Source: JBBQSN01 sp038213835 (GTDB lineage Bacteria > Actinomycetota > Actinomycetes > Actinomycetales > CAWJMD01). From it: a DNA stretch of 21,631 bases. Shown piece by piece: positions 7,632 to 15,013 of this stretch (its first letter is position 1; every line of letters starts with the position of its first letter). The notes under the pieces are model-generated. The model saw nothing but the letters and a program-made list of their open reading frames with translations, ran no database searches and was not told the origin of the DNA. The translations under genes were made by a program, and so were the position numbers. The DNA is taken from contig JBBQSN010000048.1 in the NCBI GenBank assembly GCA_038213835.1, forward strand, positions 1-21,631, read 5' to 3'.

Positions 7632-8668
7632 ACCGGGTGCATCCGGCGACAGAGTCGGGTGAGGCGCCGCGAGTGCTCGTGCTCGCCGGCGGTCTCTCGC
7701 ACGAGCGCGAGGTCTCGCTGCGATCGGGCCGCAGGGTCACCGACGCCCTGCGCGAGTCCGGGTGCGAGGTCGTCGAGAGCGACCTGGACGCAGGCCTTCT
7801 CGACCGGGTGCGCACTGAACGTCCCGACGTCGTCTGGCCCCTGCTGCACGGCACCACCGGCGAGGACGGCTCCGTCCGCGACGTCCTCGACGTCGCCGGC
7901 GTGCTGTACGTGGGCGCCGACGCAGCTGCCTGCCGCCGGGCCTTCGACAAGCCGATGGCCAACGACCTCGTCGCTGCGGCTGGCGCCGCGGTGCCGACCT
8001 CGATCTCGTTGCCGCACAGTCTGTTCCGCGAGCTCGGGGCCTCCGCGGTGCTCGACGTCCTGGTCTCAGGCATGGAGCTCCCGCTGGTCGTCAAGCCGGC
8101 TCGCGGCGGGTCGGCGCTGGGGGTCACTGTCGTCGCGGACCGCGCCGACCTCCCCCGCGCCATGGTCGGCTGCTTCGCCTACGGCGACGTCGCGCTGGTC
8201 CAGCGCGCGGTGACGGGCACCGAGGTCGCGGTCTCGGTCGTCGACACCGGCGATGGGCCGAGTGCGCTGCCGGCCGTCGAGATCGTCCCGGCCGGTCCGG
8301 CGTACGACTACGACGCGCGCTACACCGCGGGCGGGACCCAGTACTTCGCACCAGCCCGCCTGGACGAGACCACCTCCGCCGCCGTGGGACGGCTGGCCGT
8401 GCACGTGCACGAGGTGCTGGGCCTGCGCGACCTGTCCCGCACCGACGTCATCGTGCAGACCGGCGCCATCGGCACCACCACCGTCTGGTTCCTCGAGGTG
8501 AACGTGGCGCCGGGCATGACCGAGACCTCGCTGCTCCCCCAGGCCGCCGCGGCGGCCGGGCTCGACCTCCCCAGGCTGTACCGTGGCATCGTCGACGCCG
8601 CCCTGTCGCGCGGCGAGCACTCCGTAGCGAACGCGAAAGGCTTTGCGCCAGAACGGTTCTCACCGTAA
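7628..8668 (+). CDS. D-alanine-D-alanine ligase-like ATP-grasp protein
   Basis: A 346-residue ATP-grasp ligase of Ddl type. It keeps the N-terminal HEREVS motif (25-30), LHGTTGEDG (73-81), the ATP-binding lysine K156 in VVKPARGGSALGV, YDYDARY (226-232) and the metal/phosphate segment EVNVAPGMTETSLLPQ (290-305). It departs from standard Ddl where the GEDG motif should continue with a QG-type segment (here SVRDVLDVAG) and has Val in place of Thr in the usual EVNT. It may therefore be a paralogue with a different substrate. The GTG start overlaps the aminotransferase stop. Its TAA touches the parB stop with no base between. Confidence 0.85.
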   Translation: MNRVHPATESGEAPRVLVLAGGLSHEREVSLRSGRRVTDALRESGCEVVESDLDAGLLDRVRTERPDVVWPLLHGTTGEDGSVRDVLDVAGVLYVGADAAACRRAFDKPMANDLVAAAGAAVPTSISLPHSLFRELGASAVLDVLVSGMELPLVVKPARGGSALGVTVVADRADLPRAMVGCFAYGDVALVQRAVTGTEVAVSVVDTGDGPSALPAVEIVPAGPAYDYDARYTAGGTQYFAPARLDETTSAAVGRLAVHVHEVLGLRDLSRTDVIVQTGAIGTTTVWFLEVNVAPGMTETSLLPQAAAAAGLDLPRLYRGIVDAALSRGEHSVANAKGFAPERFSP

Positions 8669-9742
8669 TCAGCGCTGGAAGAGACCCTTCTCGTCGGGCG
8701 TGAGCACGGCCAGGATGCGGTTGAGGTCCTCGACCGAGGCGAAGTCGACCGTGAGTCGGCCCTTCTTGGCCCCGAGCGCGATCTTGACCCGGGTATCGAG
8801 CCGGTCGGAGAGCCGTCCTGCGAGGTCGTCGAGCGCCTCGTGCCGCTGCCCGGCGGCGGCGCGGCGGCGGCGCAGCGGACGCTCCTGGTCACCGCCGAGG
8901 GACACGACCTCCTCGGCGTCCCGCACCGACAGGCCCTCGGCGACGATGCGCTGTGCCAGCCGCTCCATCGCGCCACCGTCGGCCAGTCCGAGCAGGGCCC
9001 GGGCGTGGCCGGCCGAGAGCACGCCGGCAGCGACCCGGCGCTGCACCAGCGGGGGCAGCCCGAGCAGCCGGATCGTGTTGGAGATCTGCGGACGCGACCG
9101 GCCGATCCGGGTAGCGAGCTCGTCGTGGGTGCAGCCGAAGTCCTCCAGAAGCTGCGCGTACGCGGCCGCCTCCTCCAGCGGGTTCAGCTCGCTGCGGTGC
9201 AGGTTCTCCAGCAGGGCGTCACGCAGCAGGTCGTCGTCCGCGGTGTCGCGGATGATCGCCGGGATGGTCTCGAGGCCGGCCTGCTGCGTGGCGCGCCAGC
9301 GCCGCTCCCCCATCACCAGCTCGTAGCGCGGCTCGGAGCCGTCCGCCCCGGCCCCAGCACCCGGTTCGGTCTCCACCCGGCGGACCACCACCGGCTGCAG
9401 CACGCCGATCTCGCGCACCGAGTGCACCAGCTCGGCCAGCGCGTCCTGGTCGAAGACGGTGCGCGGTTGCCGGGGGTTGGGGACGATCTGGCCCACCGGG
9501 AGCTCGGCGAACCGGGCTCCCGGCACCGGGACGAGCTCGGCGGCGGCGGGCGCAGCAGGGGGCTCGGGGACCTCCGGCGGTGCGGCGTGCGGCTCGGACC
9601 CGTCGTGGGCCGGCCGGGAGGAACCCGGGAAGAACACGTCGACCGGACGATCCCCGCCGGTGCGCTCCCCGCCCACCCGCTCGGTACCGCTGGGGATGAG
9701 GGCACCCAGACCACGCCCGAGGCCACGCTTCTTGTCCGTCAC
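8669..9742 (-). CDS. parB: Chromosome-partitioning protein ParB
   Basis: A 357-residue CTP-dependent clamp that loads at parS and spreads. The N-terminal LGRGLGALIP (8-17) is the ParA-contact segment. After a Pro/Ala-rich linker comes the ParB/Srx-like domain with the CTP-binding GERRWRA (145-151) and ENLHR (180-184). The helix-turn-helix is at about 205-228 (THDELATRIGRSRPQISNTI), and the C-terminal dimer domain ends in TPDEKGLFQR. GTG at 9742 is chosen because it overlaps the parA stop (GTGA) and gives the standard MTDKKRGLGRG N-terminus; the longer open frame is not needed. Its targets are the four parS sites at 10799-11815. Confidence 0.96.
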   Translation of the reverse strand: MTDKKRGLGRGLGALIPSGTERVGGERTGGDRPVDVFFPGSSRPAHDGSEPHAAPPEVPEPPAAPAAAELVPVPGARFAELPVGQIVPNPRQPRTVFDQDALAELVHSVREIGVLQPVVVRRVETEPGAGAGADGSEPRYELVMGERRWRATQQAGLETIPAIIRDTADDDLLRDALLENLHRSELNPLEEAAAYAQLLEDFGCTHDELATRIGRSRPQISNTIRLLGLPPLVQRRVAAGVLSAGHARALLGLADGGAMERLAQRIVAEGLSVRDAEEVVSLGGDQERPLRRRRAAAGQRHEALDDLAGRLSDRLDTRVKIALGAKKGRLTVDFASVEDLNRILAVLTPDEKGLFQR

Positions 9743-10995
9743 GGCTCGTCCCTCGCCCTGTCGGTCCGGCGGTGCTGCATGGTCGTCTCGCTCCGCTCGC
9801 TCACGGGAACAATCTCCTCGGTGCTGGGGGCCGCGCCGCGCTCGGCGATCTCCCGGGCGGCGGACAGGTAGGACAGCGCGCCGCTGGAGCCCGGGTCGTA
9901 GGTCATCACGGTCTGGCCGTGGCTCGGCGCCTCCGAGATCCGTACCGATCGCGGTACGGAGCTGCGCAGCACGACCTGCGGGAAGTGGCTGCGCACCTCG
10001 TCGGCCACCTCCGCGGCGAGCCGGGTCCGGCCGTCGAACATGGTGAGCAGGATGGTGGAGACCTCGAGAGTGGGGTTGAGGTGCGCCTTGATCAGCTCGA
10101 TGTTCTTGAGCAACTGGCTGAGCCCCTCCAGGGCGTAGTACTCGCACTGGATCGGGATCAGCACCTCCTGCGCCACGGCCAAGGCGTTGACGGTGAGCAG
10201 GCCCAGGCTGGGTGGGCAGTCGACGAGAACGTAGTCCAGGCGGGGGAGACCGGTGGTGTCACGGTGCGCCAGGTAGGCCGACAGGGCGGTACGCAACCGG
10301 GTCTCCCGGGCCACCATCGGCACCAGCTCGATCTCGGCGCCGGCCAGGTCGATCGTCGCGGGGGCGCACCACAGGTTCGTGATGTCGGGGCACTCCTGCA
10401 CGACGTCGGCCAGCCGGGCCCCCTCCACCAGCACCTCGTACAACCCCGGGGTACCAGCGCGGTGGTCGATGCCGAGCGCCGTGGAGGCGTTGCCCTGTGG
10501 GTCGTTGTCGAGCACGAGGACGCTCAGACCGGACAGCGCCAGCGCCGCGGCGAGGTTCACCGTGGACGTGGTCTTGCCGACCCCGCCCTTCTGGTTCGCG
10601 ATCGTCATCACCCGGGTGCGGGTCGGCGGCGGGAACCGTCGGCCCCGCAACGCGATCCGTCGCCTGGCGTTCTCGGCGATCTCCTGCATCAGGGGCGTGC
10701 TGTCGTCGACGTCGGGGATCGAGCTGGCGAGCTCGGCCCGGTCCAGCTCGTCGCGTGCCTGGACGTCAGCGAGCGTGGCGGTCGGCGGGTCCGTCGCCGT
10801 TCCACGTGAAACGGCGGGCTCAGGTCCGGTCACCTCGGGCGGTGCGGGATCCGCGTGCGCGCTGGTTTCACGTGGAACATCGGGACGTGACCCGCCCAAG
10901 CCCTGCCAACCGACAGGACTCGGGGTCCCCGACGGGCCGATCACCGGCCAGCCGAGCCCGGTGCTGACCGAGTCGCAGGAGAGCTGGGAGAGCAC
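9739..10995 (-). CDS. parA: Chromosome-partitioning ATPase ParA with parS-containing N-terminal extension
   Basis: A 418-residue deviant-Walker ATPase that moves ParB-bound origins. The Walker A KGGVGKT is at 136-142, followed by DNDPQGNAS and the VDCPPSLG loop. About 125 residues of low-complexity sequence precede the ATPase core. The GTG at 10995 has a perfect AAGGAG four bases upstream, so this extension is very probably translated. Within it, two parS sites are read in the same codon phase and give VPRET (40-44) and VSRGT (62-66). The end overlaps parB (GTGA). The 63-base gap to rsmG suggests a common transcript. Confidence 0.93.
   Translation of the reverse strand: MLSQLSCDSVSTGLGWPVIGPSGTPSPVGWQGLGGSRPDVPRETSAHADPAPPEVTGPEPAVSRGTATDPPTATLADVQARDELDRAELASSIPDVDDSTPLMQEIAENARRRIALRGRRFPPPTRTRVMTIANQKGGVGKTTSTVNLAAALALSGLSVLVLDNDPQGNASTALGIDHRAGTPGLYEVLVEGARLADVVQECPDITNLWCAPATIDLAGAEIELVPMVARETRLRTALSAYLAHRDTTGLPRLDYVLVDCPPSLGLLTVNALAVAQEVLIPIQCEYYALEGLSQLLKNIELIKAHLNPTLEVSTILLTMFDGRTRLAAEVADEVRSHFPQVVLRSSVPRSVRISEAPSHGQTVMTYDPGSSGALSYLSAAREIAERGAAPSTEEIVPVSERSETTMQHRRTDRARDEP
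10799..10812 (+). other. parS site 1 (inside parA)
   Basis: GTTCCACGTGAAAC. It differs from the perfect palindrome GTTTCACGTGAAAC at one base. It lies in the 5' part of parA and encodes VSRGT on the minus strand. ParB is expected to nucleate here. Confidence 0.92.
10865..10878 (-). other. parS site 2 (inside parA)
   Basis: The plus strand reads GTTTCACGTGGAAC, the same 14-mer as the other sites in reverse orientation. It encodes VPRET in parA and starts 66 bases from site 1. Confidence 0.92.
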
Positions 10996-10999
10996 GGAA

Positions 11000-11005
11000 C
11001 TCCTT
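11000..11005 (-). promoter_or_regulatory. Ribosome binding site deciding the parA start
   Basis: The minus strand reads AAGGAG, then TTCC, then GTG. This is the best Shine-Dalgarno in the area and fixes the long parA start, and thus places two parS sites inside coding sequence. Confidence 0.75.
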
Positions 11006-11058
11006 GTGCGGGCGAGCCGGCAGGAGCCGGGTGGCTGAGCGACTGACGAACGGTCAGC

Positions 11059-11712
11059 CTAGTCGGGGGCGGTGCGGAGCCGGACCACGGTCGTGGGGAC
11101 CTCGAGGACCTGCGCACCGCACAGGACCACCGCACTCTCCACCACCCCGAGCCGGCGCAGGGCCGGGCGGGCGGCAGCCAGCTCGTCACCCGCGCTGCGG
11201 CCCTTGATCGCGAGCACCGCACCGCCGGGCCGCACCAGCGGCAGCGTCCAACGCGCCAGCTTGTCCAGGGCCGCCACCGCCCGCGCGGTGACGACCTGGG
11301 CGCGAACGGACCCGGCCACCTCCTCGGCACGGGCCCGCACCACCTGGACGTCGAGCCCGAGGTCCTCGACCACCTCCAGCAACCAGCTGGTCCGACGCTC
11401 GAGCGGCTCCACGAGCGTCACCGCCAGGTCCGGGCGCGCGATCGCCAGCGCGATGCCCGGCAGCCCGGCTCCGCTCCCGACGTCGATCACGCCGGCGTCG
11501 GCCGGGATGAGCTCCCCGAGCACGGCGCAGTTCAGCACGTGCCGGGTCCAGAGCCGTGGCACCTCGCGCGGCCCGAGCAGCCCGCGCTCCACACCACTGG
11601 TGGCCAGGTGCACGGTGAAGCGCTCGGCCAGCTCCACCCCCTCCTCACCGAAGACGGCGTGGAGGGTGACGGCCTCCACGGACTCGATCGGGATGTCGTC
11701 GTCGGCCGTCAT
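11059..11712 (-). CDS. rsmG: 16S rRNA (guanine527-N7)-methyltransferase
   Basis: A 217-residue methyltransferase that uses S-adenosylmethionine to modify G527 of 16S rRNA (loss gives low-level streptomycin resistance in several bacteria). The family signatures are PRLWTRHVLNC (52-62), the SAM loop DVGSGAGLPGIALA (77-90) and VTARAVAALDKL, followed by VLAIKGRS. Length is normal. The ATG at 11712 is the first good start after the parS pair. It sits in the conserved order parA-rsmG-jag-yidC. Confidence 0.96.
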   Translation of the reverse strand: MTADDDIPIESVEAVTLHAVFGEEGVELAERFTVHLATSGVERGLLGPREVPRLWTRHVLNCAVLGELIPADAGVIDVGSGAGLPGIALAIARPDLAVTLVEPLERRTSWLLEVVEDLGLDVQVVRARAEEVAGSVRAQVVTARAVAALDKLARWTLPLVRPGGAVLAIKGRSAGDELAAARPALRRLGVVESAVVLCGAQVLEVPTTVVRLRTAPD

Positions 11713-11736
11713 GGCGTCGGGCGCTGCGGTGGGCGG

Positions 11737-11752
11737 TGTTCCACGTGAAACA
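11737..11752 (+). other. parS site 3 (upstream of rsmG)
   Basis: TGTTCCACGTGAAACA, a 16-bp match with only one asymmetric position. It lies 24 bases before the rsmG ATG, where ParB binding could also affect rsmG expression. Confidence 0.93.
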
Positions 11753-11799
11753 TGGGGCTGGTGACACGGGCGGGTGGAACGCCGAACCGGACCACTGCT

Positions 11800-11815
11800 G
11801 GTTCCACGTGAAACA
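11800..11815 (+). other. parS site 4 (directly after jag stop)
   Basis: GGTTCCACGTGAAACA. It begins 63 bases from site 3 and abuts the jag stop codon, whose complement occupies 11816-11818. Confidence 0.93.
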
Positions 11816-12523
11816 TCACGCGGGGAGGATCACCACGTGCCGGCCGGCGTCCTCGCCCTCGGACTCGCTGCGCAGCCCGGCGGCCGCGACGGTGTCGTGC
11901 ACGACCTTGCGCTCGAACGGAGTCATCGGCGACAGGCTCACCTTCTCGCCGCCGGTGCGGACCTGCTCGCACGCCACGGTGGCGACCTTCTCCAGCTCGG
12001 TGCGACGCTCGGCGCGGTGGCCTGCGACGTCGAGCATGAGGCGGGTGCGCTCGCCCGTGCTGGTCTGCACGGCCAGACGGGTCAGCTCCTGCAGCGCCTC
12101 GAGCACCTCGCCGTCCTTGCCGACCAGGCGCTTGAGCGCGCGCTCCGAGCCCGGGTCGGCCACCACGGAGACGGCGGCACGGCCGTTCTCGACGTCGATG
12201 TCGATGTCGCCGTCCAGGTCCAGGATGTCGAGCAGCTCCTCGAGGTAGTCGGCGGCGACGTCGCCCTCCTCCTCGAGCCGCTGCACGGACGGCTTGCGCC
12301 GGCTCCCGCCGTCAGCCGCGCCCTCGGCGCCCTCGGCGCCCTCGGCGCCCGCGGGCTCCTCGGTGATCTCGGCCACGGGGTCGACGCCGTTCCCGGTGCT
12401 GGTCTCGGTGCTGGTCTCGGTGCTGGTCTCGGTGCTCGTCGGGGTGGTGCTGTCCTCGACGGCGCCGTCCACCAGCGTCGTGTCCTGCTGGGGGGCGGTC
12501 GAGGTCTCGGTGCTGTCGGTCAT
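11816..12523 (-). CDS. jag: Jag/KhpB-type RNA-binding protein (KH and R3H domains)
   Basis: A 235-residue protein. The first 85 residues are low complexity with TETS repeats (about 30-43) and GAE repeats (about 58-69), then an acidic stretch. A KH domain follows at about 108-166 with the loop LVGKDGEV, and an R3H domain at about 172-235 with R205-x3-H209 in PFERKVVHD. KhpB/EloR proteins bind RNA and affect cell division and elongation in Gram-positives. The ATG at 12523 has AGGAG five bases upstream (12529-12533). It lies between yidC and rsmG, its usual place. The typical N-terminal jag domain is not evident. Confidence 0.92.
   Translation of the reverse strand: MTDSTETSTAPQQDTTLVDGAVEDSTTPTSTETSTETSTETSTGNGVDPVAEITEEPAGAEGAEGAEGAADGGSRRKPSVQRLEEEGDVAADYLEELLDILDLDGDIDIDVENGRAAVSVVADPGSERALKRLVGKDGEVLEALQELTRLAVQTSTGERTRLMLDVAGHRAERRTELEKVATVACEQVRTGGEKVSLSPMTPFERKVVHDTVAAAGLRSESEGEDAGRHVVILPA
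12320..12432 (-). repeat. In-frame microsatellites in jag (9-bp and 12-bp units)
   Basis: On the plus strand a CCTCGGCGC unit repeats about three times near 12322-12348 and a GGTGCTGGTCTC unit about three times near 12396-12431. They encode GAE and TETS repeats in the linker of Jag. Units are multiples of three, so copy changes keep the frame. Confidence 0.8.
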
Positions 12524-12592
12524 CGGATCTCCTGGCTGGGGACTGGTCGTGCGGGTTCACGGGCCGGCGACGGGCGCACGGCGGGATCGTGC

Positions 12593-13579
12593 TCAGCCGC
12601 CGGCTGCGCTGCCCGGCTCGTCCTCGGGGCGCACCGCACGGGGCTGGACCGGCGGCTTCTTCGCACGCGCCTTGCGCTTGGGCTGGACCCGCTGGCCCTT
12701 CTTCTCCAGGTCCGGGGCGGTGGTCTCGACGACGGCCGCGGCACCGGGGATCGGCTTGCCCTTACGGGCCAGCTTCTCGTTGCGGGCCGCCTCGGCCGGC
12801 GAGCCCGGGGCGGGCCGGCGCTTGATCACGTAGTACTGCTGGCCGGCCGACCAGAAGTTCGTGGTCAGCCAGTACAGGAGCACGCCGATCGGGAAGTTGA
12901 CGCCGGAGACGGCGAACACCAGGGGCAGCACGTACAGCAGCACCTTCTGCTGCTGCATGAAGGGGTTCCCCTCCATGGCCGAGGCCGGCATGTTCTTGCT
13001 CATCAGCTGCTTCTGGGTGAAGAACTGCGACGCCGACATCAGGATGACGAGCACGACGGTGAGGATCTTCACCTCGACGTTGTCACCGCTGTTGAGGAAC
13101 GTCGAGGACAGCTGGGCACCCAGGATCGAGGAGTTGTCGGCCTGCGCCGCGAGCTCTTTCGTGAGGGGGCCGATCTCGCGCTGCTTGACGACGTACTCGT
13201 TGAGCACACGGAAGAGCGCGAAGAAGATCGGCATCTGGAGCAGGATCGGCAGGCACGAGGAGAACGGGTTGGTCCCCGTGTTCTTGTAGAGATCCATCGT
13301 CTCCTTGGTCATGGCCTGCCGCGAGGCCTCGTCCTTCTTCCCCTTGTACTTCGCCTGGATCTTGCGCAGCTCGGGCTGGATCAGCTGCATGCCGCGAGAG
13401 GCGTTGATCTGCTTGACGAACAGGGGGATCAGGATGATCCGGATGACGACGGTCAGCCCGATGATGGACAGCGCCCACGTCCACCCGGAGGCCGGGTCCA
13501 TCCCGAGCGAGGAGAGCCCAGTGTGGAACTGGACCATGATCCAGGCCACCACGAACTCGATCGGCTTCAGGATGTCCAA
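12593..13579 (-). CDS. yidC: Membrane protein insertase YidC
   Basis: A 328-residue Oxa1/YidC insertase. Membrane segments lie at about 5-20, 35-58, 106-128, 170-186 and 213-242. The conserved groove arginine is R47 in VIRIILIPLFVKQIN, followed by the cytoplasmic hairpin RGMQLIQPELRKIQAKYKG. The C-terminal tail is long and basic (KKGQRVQPKRKARAKK), a feature that can help ribosome binding. The start is a TTG at 13579, supported by GGAG six bases upstream and by the normal N-terminus MDILKPIEFVVAW. It lies 49 bases after yidD and precedes jag. Confidence 0.95.
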   Translation of the reverse strand: MDILKPIEFVVAWIMVQFHTGLSSLGMDPASGWTWALSIIGLTVVIRIILIPLFVKQINASRGMQLIQPELRKIQAKYKGKKDEASRQAMTKETMDLYKNTGTNPFSSCLPILLQMPIFFALFRVLNEYVVKQREIGPLTKELAAQADNSSILGAQLSSTFLNSGDNVEVKILTVVLVILMSASQFFTQKQLMSKNMPASAMEGNPFMQQQKVLLYVLPLVFAVSGVNFPIGVLLYWLTTNFWSAGQQYYVIKRRPAPGSPAEAARNEKLARKGKPIPGAAAVVETTAPDLEKKGQRVQPKRKARAKKPPVQPRAVRPEDEPGSAAGG

Positions 13580-13628
13580 CGTGATCTCCAGGTGGTGGGT
13601 GTCAGGGTGCGGCCCGCGGGGCCGAGGC

Positions 13629-13940
13629 TCAGGCGTTCTGGTGCTGGTGTCTGTCCGGGGAGCCGCGCTGTCGACGGTGCGCTCTCGCAGGAGGAACTTC
13701 GTCGACGCCGCCGGGGTTCCACGGGTGACAACGGAGCAGCCGTCGGACCGTCAGCCAGGTACCGCGCAGCGCTCCGTGCACGCGCAGCGACTCCAGCCCG
13801 TAGGCCGAGCAGGACGGGTAGAACCGGCACGAGGGGCCGAGGAGCGGGGAGACCACCAGCTGGTACGCCCGCACGAGCAGCATCAGGACCAGTGCGGGGA
13901 CGCGCAGCAGGAGCCGACCGGCACTCCTGAGGGTGCTCAC
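13629..13940 (-). CDS. yidD: Membrane protein insertion efficiency factor YidD
   Basis: A 103-residue protein of the YidD family, which assists YidC-dependent insertion at the membrane. The diagnostic stretch is YQLVVSPLLGPSCRFYPSCS (26-45), followed by HGALRGTWLTVRRLLRCHPW, with C38, C44 and C71. The N-terminus forms an amphipathic or membrane-bound helix, and the C-terminal 20 residues are polar. GTG at 13940 overlaps the rnpA stop (GTGA). Confidence 0.95.
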   Translation of the reverse strand: MSTLRSAGRLLLRVPALVLMLLVRAYQLVVSPLLGPSCRFYPSCSAYGLESLRVHGALRGTWLTVRRLLRCHPWNPGGVDEVPPARAHRRQRGSPDRHQHQNA

Positions 13941-14344
13941 GACGACACCACAGGCCGCACGCCGTCCGCCTTGTGCAGGCAGGACCGCAGCGCCGGCCCG
14001 AGCTCGGCACCGAGCTCGGCGCTGGTGCGACCGGCCGAGGACGGCAGCGCCCGGACCACCACGAGGGAGCCTCCAGGCAGGTCGGGGAGCAGGGGGATCA
14101 TCAGGTGCCGCAGCCGGCGCTGCACCCGGTGGCGGACCACCGACCCACCGACCGCGCGGGAGACGACGAAGCCGACCCGGGCGGGGTCGGCTGGTCGCAG
14201 CGTCGCGAGCGGGTGGTCGGTGCCGACAGCGGCACCCGGCACCGCCAGGTGGACGACCACCGCAGGACGTCCAGCGCGCACGCCGTGGCGCAGGGCCAGG
14301 GAGAACTCGTGGCCCCGGGTCAGGCGGTGCGTCGCCGGGAGCAC
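13937..14344 (-). CDS. rnpA: Ribonuclease P protein component
   Basis: A 135-residue protein that binds RNase P RNA and helps mature tRNA 5' ends. It starts with LPATHRLTRGHEFSLALRHG, the common N-terminus of the family, and carries the basic RNR-type helix as VVRHRVQRRLRHL (69-81); the usual asparagine of RNR is histidine here. GTG at 14344 is chosen because it gives this standard start; the upstream open frame is not needed. It lies 31 bases after rpmH and overlaps yidD. Confidence 0.92.
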   Translation of the reverse strand: MLPATHRLTRGHEFSLALRHGVRAGRPAVVVHLAVPGAAVGTDHPLATLRPADPARVGFVVSRAVGGSVVRHRVQRRLRHLMIPLLPDLPGGSLVVVRALPSSAGRTSAELGAELGPALRSCLHKADGVRPVVSS

Positions 14345-14375
14345 GGGGTGGGTGTCGCGGTGTCCTGGGCGGGTG

Positions 14376-14513
14376 TCAGGCCGACAGCTCGGCGCGGCCC
14401 TTGCGGCGGCGCGCAGCGAGGATGGCGCGGCCCGCACGGGTGCGCATCCGCAGGCGGAAGCCGTGGGTCTTGGCCCGACGGCGGTTGTTGGGCTGGAAGG
14501 TGCGCTTGCTCAC
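14376..14513 (-). CDS. rpmH: 50S ribosomal protein L34
   Basis: A 45-residue basic protein. SKRTFQPNNRRRAKTHGFR is the L34 signature, followed by RTRAGRAILAARRRKGR. Length is normal. It starts with GTG at 14513; the upstream open frame is noncoding leader. It is the first gene of the rpmH-rnpA-yidD-yidC-jag cluster, driven from the promoter at 14673-14702. Confidence 0.97.
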   Translation of the reverse strand: MSKRTFQPNNRRRAKTHGFRLRMRTRAGRAILAARRRKGRAELSA

Positions 14514-14672
14514 GACGACTCCGGTGCTCGAGCGGGGAAGTATTCGCGTGCGCGGACGCACGCCTTCGGCCAGTGCCCTTCGGGGCCGGACACCACCGGA
14601 CGCCCACGGTCCGCGGGGACGGGTCCCCGAGGTACGTGGGCATGCGACAGTGGCCGGTCGACAGGCCTGATC

Positions 14673-14702
14673 ACGGTACGGCCCGCACGCACAGGCGGTC
14701 AA
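14673..14702 (-). promoter_or_regulatory. rpmH promoter (TTGACC-N18-TACCGT)
   Basis: On the minus strand TTGACC (14702-14697) and TACCGT (14678-14673) are 18 bases apart, close to the housekeeping consensus. Transcription would start near 14666 and give a leader of about 150 bases before the rpmH GTG. Confidence 0.65.
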
Positions 14703-14845
14703 ACCGGTCCCGGGCCCGCCGCCCACCGGGCCAAACCCCCATCATCCCCACCACCGGGCGCTCGCCGGGCACGACACGCCGGGCGCTGGGTGGTCCGGTC
14801 GGCCAGCAGGACCCTTTCACGTCCTCGTCACGACCCGGCACCGGC

Positions 14846-14875
14846 TTGTGGACGGCCGCGCGGAGTTGTTACGGT
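14846..14875 (+). promoter_or_regulatory. dnaA promoter candidate (TTGTGG-N18-TACGGT)
   Basis: TTGTGG at 14846-14851 and TACGGT at 14870-14875 have 18-base spacing. The -35 overlaps a DnaA-box-like TGTGGACGG (14847-14855), which would allow DnaA to block its own promoter. The predicted start near 14882 gives a leader of about 130 bases. Confidence 0.5.
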
Positions 14876-14961
14876 CCAGCGGCGACGGGGGTTCTCCCCC
14901 CGCTCCGGCGCCACCCACCGGTGCCGGCCTCGCTGCCGTCCCACGTGCTGACCCCACAGGA

Positions 14962-14982
14962 TGTGGACAAGTCTGTGGATCG
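14962..14982 (-). promoter_or_regulatory. Double DnaA box in dnaA leader
   Basis: TGTGGACAA at 14962-14970 is the complement of the perfect box TTGTCCACA. A second, weaker TGTGGATCG follows 12 bases later in the same orientation. The pair is almost identical to one at 16557-16577. Confidence 0.75.
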
Positions 14983-14998
14983 TCTCCGGGCGACGTCG

Positions 14999-15005
14999 AA
15001 GGAGG
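14999..15005 (+). promoter_or_regulatory. Ribosome binding site deciding the dnaA start
   Basis: AAGGAGG, a full Shine-Dalgarno, sits 8 bases before the TTG at 15014. The GTG candidates at 14945 and 14963 lack such a site and would place the DnaA boxes inside the gene. Confidence 0.7.
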
Positions 15006-15013
15006 CGCTGGAT

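Larger units (their letters stand above)
14514..15013 (+). other. Divergent rpmH/dnaA control region, 500 bp without a gene
   Basis: No coding frame is convincing here. It holds the minus-strand rpmH promoter (14673-14702), a plus-strand dnaA promoter (14846-14875), DnaA boxes at 14847-14855 (partial), 14962-14970 (perfect) and 14974-14982 (partial), and the dnaA ribosome binding site (14999-15005). Confidence 0.75.

Noticed and set aside
11774..13930. 718-codon plus-strand open frame
   Set aside because: Antisense to jag, yidC and yidD; no domain, driven by GC bias.
14812..14826. TTTCACGT-containing stretch as a fifth parS
   Set aside because: Only one half-site matches; the other half lacks the symmetric bases.
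13973..15013. Upstream extension of the dnaA frame
   Set aside because: It crosses rnpA, rpmH and the promoter region; the translation is low complexity until the domain I sequence.
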